From: Gammaproteobacteria bacterium
GTDB lineage: Bacteria; Pseudomonadota; Gammaproteobacteria; Pseudomonadales; Azotimanducaceae
Length of the DNA stretch: 9,416 nucleotides
Assembly: GCA_002712135.1 (NCBI GenBank)
Contig: PASO01000046.1
Location: 1-9,416 of the forward strand
Direction: 5' to 3'
Shown here: positions 6,206 to 9,416 of the stretch, piece after piece
Layout of the letters: every line of letters starts with the position of its first letter
How positions within the stretch are numbered: position 1 is the stretch's first letter
The notes under the pieces: model-generated
What the model was told of the DNA's origin: nothing
Databases searched by the model: none
The model's input: only the letters and a program-made list of their open reading frames with translations
Position numbers and translations under genes: made by a program

Positions 6206-8218
6206 ATGAAATCAGAAGAGCTAAAAGTATTTTCAGACTACCAGCCAGCAGGTGATCAGCCCGAGGCTATTGCCAAACTTGTCGATGGCATCGATTCGGG
6301 ACTGGCTGCTCAAACCTTGCTTGGTGTCACAGGTTCAGGTAAGACTTATACCATCGCTAATGTCATTGAAAGCGTTCAACGACCCACCCTTGTAATGGCG
6401 CCAAATAAGACACTTGCGGCGCAGCTCTACGGTGAGTTTAAGGAGTTTTTTCCGAAAAACGCGGTTGAGTATTTCGTCTCTTATTATGATTACTATCAAC
6501 CGGAGGCCTATGTCCCATCCTCAGATACCTACATCGAGAAGGATGCGGCAATTAATGAACATATTGAACAGATGCGACTATCAGCGACCAAGGCATTGCT
6601 GGAACGCCAGGATGCCATCGTCGTTGCTTCCGTATCTTCTATCTATGGTCTTGGGGATCCAGGCGCATACCTGCAGATGGTTATGCATCTTGACCGTGGG
6701 GATAAAGTAGACCAGCGATGGCTCCTGCGTCGTCTTGCGGAACTGCAATATACCCGTAATGAAATGGAACTAAGGCGCGCGACTTACCGTGTCCGTGGCG
6801 ACGTAATTGATATATTTCCTGCAGAGTCGGACAAAGAAGCAATCCGGATTGAACTGTTTGATGACGAGATCGAAGACTTAGCTTTGTTTGATCCGCTTAC
6901 AGGCGAAGTTATTCGCCGAATGCCCAGGGTGACCGTGTTCCCCAAGTCGCATTATGTGACCCCACGGGAAACTATAGAGAATGCATTAGATCAGATTCGT
7001 GAAGAATTGAATGAACGTTTGAGAATACTTAAAGACACCAACAAGCTGGTGGAGGCACAACGACTCGAACAGCGTACGCGTTTTGATCTGGAAATGATTA
7101 AGGAGCTAGGGTACTGCAACGGAATTGAGAATTACTCGCGCTATCTTTCGGGCCGCCAGTCCGGTGAAGCGCCACCGACGCTATATGATTACCTGCCTGA
7201 TAACGCGCTACTTATTATGGACGAATCTCATGTTGGCGTCCCTCAGTTGGGTGCCATGTACAAGGGGGATCGTTCTCGAAAAGAAACGTTGGTTGAGTTT
7301 GGCTTCAGACTGCCGTCAGCACTGGACAACAGACCGCTGCAGTTTGAGGAGTGGGAAAGGCTGGCGCCGCAGATGATCTTCGTGTCGGCGACCCCCGGGC
7401 CCTATGAAGCAGAAAAGTCTGGTCAGGTGGTTGACCAGGTTGTGAGGCCAACCGGACTGGTTGATCCGGAGTTAGAAGTACGTCCAGCACAGACTCAGGT
7501 TGATGACGTATTGTCAGAGATCAAACTTCGGGTTGCGAAGGATGAGCGTGTATTAATTACCACGCTTACCAAACGCATGGCAGAAGATCTGACCGAGTAT
7601 CTTGATGAGCATGATGTTCGGGTGCGTTACCTGCATTCTGATATCGATACCGTCGAGCGCATGGAGATTATTCGTGATCTTAGACTGGGTGCGTTTGATG
7701 TTCTTGTGGGGATCAATCTGTTACGTGAAGGACTCGATATGCCTGAGGTGTCTCTAGTGGCCATCCTGGATGCAGACAAAGAAGGATTCTTGCGTTCCGA
7801 ACGTTCACTTATCCAGACAGTTGGTCGTGCTGCGCGTAATCTCAGCGGCAAAGCGATCATGTATGCCGACAAGGTAACCGATTCCATGCAGAGAACGATT
7901 GACGAGACAGATCGCCGCCGTGAAAAGCAAATGGAGTACAATCAAACCCATAATATCATTCCGATTGGTATCAAGCGGGAAGTCACGGATATCCTTGAGG
8001 GCGCGCGGGATACCCCGGCGCGTGGTAAGAGCCGCGGTCGAGTCGCAGAAGGCAAAGGTAAATATCGCACTAATGTGCTGAACCAGGATGACCTCGAGAA
8101 GCAAATCGTCAGTCTCGAAAAAAAAATGTTTGATCACGCGAAGAATCTTGCATTCGAAGAGGCGGCCCAATTGCGTGACCAGATTGAGGATCTGCGACAG
8201 CAATTTGTGCGTTCGTGA
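6206..8218 (+). CDS. uvrB: UvrABC excinuclease subunit B
   Basis: UvrB is the damage-verifying helicase-like subunit of nucleotide excision repair; UvrA loads it onto lesions and it then recruits UvrC and UvrD. The 670-residue product matches E. coli UvrB (673) along its length. Seen are Walker A GVTGSGKT (40-47), the damage-probing beta-hairpin region [22 protein letters not shown] (93-114), Walker B DESH (339-342), FVSATPG (392-398), [15 protein letters not shown] (452-466), the motif VI region QTVGRAARN (537-545) and the C-terminal UVR coiled-coil motif (629-664) that contacts UvrC. All expected ATPase residues are present, so it should be active. The linker at about 602-622 is basic and family-variable. 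ATG 6206 fits the conserved N-terminus ([14 protein letters not shown]). The only Shine-Dalgarno candidate, AGG at 6190-6192, is 13 bases away, which is weak. Confidence 0.98.
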   Translation: MKSEELKVFSDYQPAGDQPEAIAKLVDGIDSGLAAQTLLGVTGSGKTYTIANVIESVQRPTLVMAPNKTLAAQLYGEFKEFFPKNAVEYFVSYYDYYQPEAYVPSSDTYIEKDAAINEHIEQMRLSATKALLERQDAIVVASVSSIYGLGDPGAYLQMVMHLDRGDKVDQRWLLRRLAELQYTRNEMELRRATYRVRGDVIDIFPAESDKEAIRIELFDDEIEDLALFDPLTGEVIRRMPRVTVFPKSHYVTPRETIENALDQIREELNERLRILKDTNKLVEAQRLEQRTRFDLEMIKELGYCNGIENYSRYLSGRQSGEAPPTLYDYLPDNALLIMDESHVGVPQLGAMYKGDRSRKETLVEFGFRLPSALDNRPLQFEEWERLAPQMIFVSATPGPYEAEKSGQVVDQVVRPTGLVDPELEVRPAQTQVDDVLSEIKLRVAKDERVLITTLTKRMAEDLTEYLDEHDVRVRYLHSDIDTVERMEIIRDLRLGAFDVLVGINLLREGLDMPEVSLVAILDADKEGFLRSERSLIQTVGRAARNLSGKAIMYADKVTDSMQRTIDETDRRREKQMEYNQTHNIIPIGIKREVTDILEGARDTPARGKSRGRVAEGKGKYRTNVLNQDDLEKQIVSLEKKMFDHAKNLAFEEAAQLRDQIEDLRQQFVRS

Positions 8219-8248
8219 CGCTAAGACATTGGCGAACAACACTTTTTT
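8219..8248 (+). terminator. Possible weak terminator after uvrB
   Basis: CGCTAA (8219-8224) pairs with TTGGCG (8229-8234), including one G-U pair, around a GACA tetraloop directly after the uvrB stop. Six Ts follow at 8243-8248, eight bases past the stem. The gap before the T run weakens the call, and the 3' arm overlaps a possible -35 for tRNA-Val. Confidence 0.35.
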
Positions 8249-8257
8249 GGCTAAACT
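8229..8257 (+). promoter_or_regulatory. Possible promoter of tRNA-Val
   Basis: TTGGCG (8229-8234) and TAAACT (8252-8257) are 17 bases apart, each with four of six consensus bases. ACGCGCCC follows the -10, a G+C-rich discriminator as seen at the tRNA-Asn promoter. It implies a leader of about 70 bases before the mature tRNA. Confidence 0.4.
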
Positions 8258-8282
8258 ACGCGCCCTGCGCCAGGCTGTTACC

Positions 8283-8299
8283 CGTTCATTGTGTGAACG
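8283..8299 (+). other. Hairpin in the tRNA-Val precursor leader
   Basis: CGTTCA (8283-8288) and TGAACG (8294-8299) form a perfect 6-bp stem with loop TTGTG, 38 bases before the tRNA. It has no T run, so it is more likely a processing or leader structure than a terminator. Confidence 0.35.
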
Positions 8300-8337
8300 A
8301 CATGGTCAGGTGCGGAAAGTAGTAAGAGCAAGGTAGT

Positions 8338-8414
8338 AGGAGCGTAGCTCAGCTGGTTAGAGCGCCGCCTCGACAAGGCGGAGGTCCTCGGTTCAATTCC
8401 GAGCGTTCCTACCA
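8338..8414 (+). tRNA. tRNA-Val(GAC) with C at position 33
   Basis: A 77-base cloverleaf with encoded CCA. The acceptor AGGAGCG pairs with CGTTCCT (8404-8410, one G-U), discriminator A, CCA at 8412-8414. The D arm is GCTC/GAGC. The anticodon stem CCGCC/GGCGG encloses TCGACAA, giving anticodon GAC at 8372-8374. The variable loop AGGTC and the T arm CTCGG-TTCAATT-CCGAG are regular. Position 33 is C (8371), where almost all elongator tRNAs have U; E. coli tRNA-Val(GAC) has TTGACAT. Valine identity bases A35, C36 and A73 are present. All stems pair, so this looks like a functional gene, not a pseudogene. Confidence 0.93.
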
Positions 8415-8415
8415 A

Positions 8416-8462
8416 GTTCACGGCTCGCGCTTCGCGCGAACGTGAACAGCCGGCAGGTTTTT
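8416..8462 (+). terminator. Terminator-like hairpin after tRNA-Val
   Basis: GTTCACG (8416-8422) pairs with CGTGAAC (8441-8447), and inside it TCGCGC (8425-8430) pairs with GCGCGA (8434-8439) around TTC, giving a strong 13-bp stem with a small internal loop. Five Ts lie at 8458-8462. An alternative pairing CGGCT/AGCCG (8421-8425 with 8448-8452) brings the stem closer to the T run. Likely ends the tRNA-Val transcript before thrS. Confidence 0.6.
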
Positions 8463-8499
8463 GCGTGGCAAGATACCGAGAGGCGAGCACTCGGGGTCG

Positions 8500-8505
8500 T
8501 ATAAC
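8500..8505 (+). promoter_or_regulatory. Possible -10 of thrS
   Basis: TATAAC matches five of six consensus bases and would start transcription near 8512, so that both downstream leader hairpins lie in the mRNA. No good -35 is visible at the proper distance. TAAAAT at 8564-8569 is a rival, but it would exclude the first hairpin. Confidence 0.25.
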
Positions 8506-8547
8506 CACTACCGAGAACCAAAACCTAACAAAAGAGAGCAACATCGC

Positions 8548-8563
8548 GGCTTGCACGCAAGCC
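8548..8563 (+). promoter_or_regulatory. Upstream hairpin of the thrS leader
   Basis: GGCTTG (8548-8553) pairs with CAAGCC (8558-8563) around CACG, with an A-rich linker (8564-8574) after it. In E. coli the thrS operator has a second stem-loop (domain 4) upstream of the anticodon-like one, joined by an unpaired linker. This hairpin occupies the matching place, but its loop does not show a GGU or CGU anticodon in a 7-base loop, so equivalence is inferred from position only. Confidence 0.4.
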
Positions 8564-8574
8564 TAAAATAGCAT

Positions 8575-8595
8575 GTGGCCCTTGGTACGGGTCAC
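8575..8595 (+). promoter_or_regulatory. thrS translational operator, tRNA-Thr anticodon-arm mimic
   Basis: GTGGCCC (8575-8581) pairs with GGGTCAC (8589-8595, one G-U) around a 7-base loop TTGGTAC (8582-8588). Read as an anticodon loop it has U33, anticodon GGU at 8584-8586 and A37. The core CCCTTGGTACGGGT matches the E. coli tRNA-Thr(GGU) arm CCCTTGGTAAGGGT at 13 of 14 positions as I recall that tRNA. ThrRS uses G35 and U36 for identity. The stem ends nine bases before the Shine-Dalgarno, so bound ThrRS would block ribosome entry, as established for E. coli thrS. That it regulates here is inference. Confidence 0.78.
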
Positions 8596-8604
8596 CACTG
8601 AAGC

Positions 8605-8609
8605 GAGGA
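8605..8609 (+). promoter_or_regulatory. Ribosome binding site of thrS
   Basis: GAGGA ends four bases before the ATG at 8614 and is the clearest Shine-Dalgarno in the window. It fixes the thrS start and lies just beyond the operator hairpin. Confidence 0.75.
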
Positions 8610-8613
8610 CATT

Positions 8614-9416
8614 ATGCCAACCATCAATCTTCCTGACGGAAGTCAGAAGCAATTCGATTCCCCCGTAACTGTACATCAAGTCGCCGAATCCATTGGCCCT
8701 GGGCTTGCCAAGGCTGCATTAGCCGGACGCGTTGACGACAAGCTGGTGGATACATCGCACACCATCGAAAACGATAGTGATCTGGCGATCATTACCGCAA
8801 AGGACCACGTTGGTGTTGAGGTATTACGCCATTCCTGTGCGCATCTAATGGCCCAGGCAGTCCAGCAACTCTTTTCCACCGCGCAGGTTACTATCGGGCC
8901 CACGGTTGAGGATGGTTTTTACTACGACTTCGCGTACGAGCGACCGTTCACGCCGGAAGATCTGGAAAATATCGAAAATCGCATGACTCAACTGTCTCGT
9001 GAAAACCTGACCGTTGAGCGCTCAGTGATGTCCCGGGATGAAGCTATTGCGCTTTTTAAACAGAAGGGCGAGGACTACAAAGTTCAGATTATCGAAGACA
9101 TTCCCGATGATCAGGGTCTGTCTTTCTATCAGCAGGGCGATTTCATCGACCTGTGTCGGGGTCCACACATACCCAGTACGGGTAAGTTACAGGCCTTTAA
9201 GTTGACCAAGGTTGCTGGTGCCTACTGGCGCGGTGACTCCCGCAATGAAATGTTACAGCGTATCTATGGAACTGCCTGGCCTGACAAAAAGTCGCTGAAG
9301 CAGTACATCAATCGGCTCGCGGAAGCAGAGAAGCGCGATCATCGTAAGCTCGGTAAGAAGTTTGATTTGTTTCACACCCAGGAAGAAGCCCCAGGTATGG
9401 TGTTCTGGCACCCCAA
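8614..9416 (+). CDS. thrS: Threonyl-tRNA synthetase, N-terminal part (cut by window end)
   Basis: ThrRS charges tRNA-Thr with threonine and clears mischarged serine. The window holds 267 codons plus two bases of a protein usually about 640 residues. The N-terminal TGS domain (about 1-62, [14 protein letters not shown]) is followed by the editing domain with its metal/editing residues in HSCAHLMAQ (His73, His77) and DLCRGPH (Cys181, His185); E. coli has these at 73, 77, 182 and 186, so the editing site is intact. [25 protein letters not shown] (about 203-227) and the linker into the catalytic domain ([20 protein letters not shown]) follow. The catalytic motifs 1-3 and the anticodon domain lie outside. 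It has a good Shine-Dalgarno and an operator-like leader; infC, the usual next gene, would be beyond the window. Confidence 0.96.
   Translation, partial: MPTINLPDGSQKQFDSPVTVHQVAESIGPGLAKAALAGRVDDKLVDTSHTIENDSDLAIITAKDHVGVEVLRHSCAHLMAQAVQQLFSTAQVTIGPTVEDGFYYDFAYERPFTPEDLENIENRMTQLSRENLTVERSVMSRDEAIALFKQKGEDYKVQIIEDIPDDQGLSFYQQGDFIDLCRGPHIPSTGKLQAFKLTKVAGAYWRGDSRNEMLQRIYGTAWPDKKSLKQYINRLAEAEKRDHRKLGKKFDLFHTQEEAPGMVFWHP

Noticed and set aside
6073..6255. Forward 60-codon ORF before uvrB
   Set aside because: It runs through the tRNA relic and into uvrB in another frame and has no recognisable protein pattern.
8278..8556. Reverse 92-codon ORF with GTLGIEPRTSALSRRRSNQLSYAP
   Set aside because: It is the antisense of tRNA-Val and its terminator, the classic spurious 'GIEPRTSAL' product.

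Overview
The window is chromosomal core DNA from a gammaproteobacterium, by eye close to half G+C. Every protein gene lies on the + strand. The gene order (tyrA, cmk, rpsA, ihfB, lapA, lapB, a ComEA-like gene, tRNA-Asn, uvrB, tRNA-Val, thrS) and the protein sequences (six-domain S1, IHF-beta, the LapA/LapB pair) fit Gammaproteobacteria, most like the Pseudomonas-type arrangement. No transposase, integrase, phage gene, CRISPR array or toxin-antitoxin pair was seen.

Bases 1-3729 hold tyrA (last step but one of tyrosine synthesis), cmk (CMP/dCMP phosphorylation), rpsA (ribosomal protein S1) and ihfB (IHF beta subunit). tyrA and cmk overlap by four bases; aroA, often found between or fused to them, is absent from that spot. 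rpsA is preceded by a 109-base leader with hairpins and a weak GAAG Shine-Dalgarno, as expected for an autoregulated S1 mRNA. Bases 3770-5336 hold lapA and lapB, inner-membrane regulators of FtsH-dependent LpxC turnover and so of lipopolysaccharide synthesis. Bases 5459-5752 hold a small exported protein with a diverged ComEA-type helix-hairpin-helix domain and a TTG start.

Bases 5824-6205 hold a well-formed sigma70-type promoter with a G+C-rich discriminator, tRNA-Asn(GUU), a probable terminator, and then a decayed direct repeat of the tRNA-Asn gene. uvrB follows (6206-8218), and then tRNA-Val(GAC), which has C instead of the near-universal U at position 33.

The window ends inside thrS. Its leader carries a 7-base-pair stem with a 7-base loop that copies the anticodon arm of tRNA-Thr(GGU), just upstream of the Shine-Dalgarno. 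This is a strong candidate for a translational operator through which ThrRS represses its own mRNA, as known in E. coli. It is the most interesting signal here. I found no wholly new multigene system; most coding content is ordinary housekeeping.
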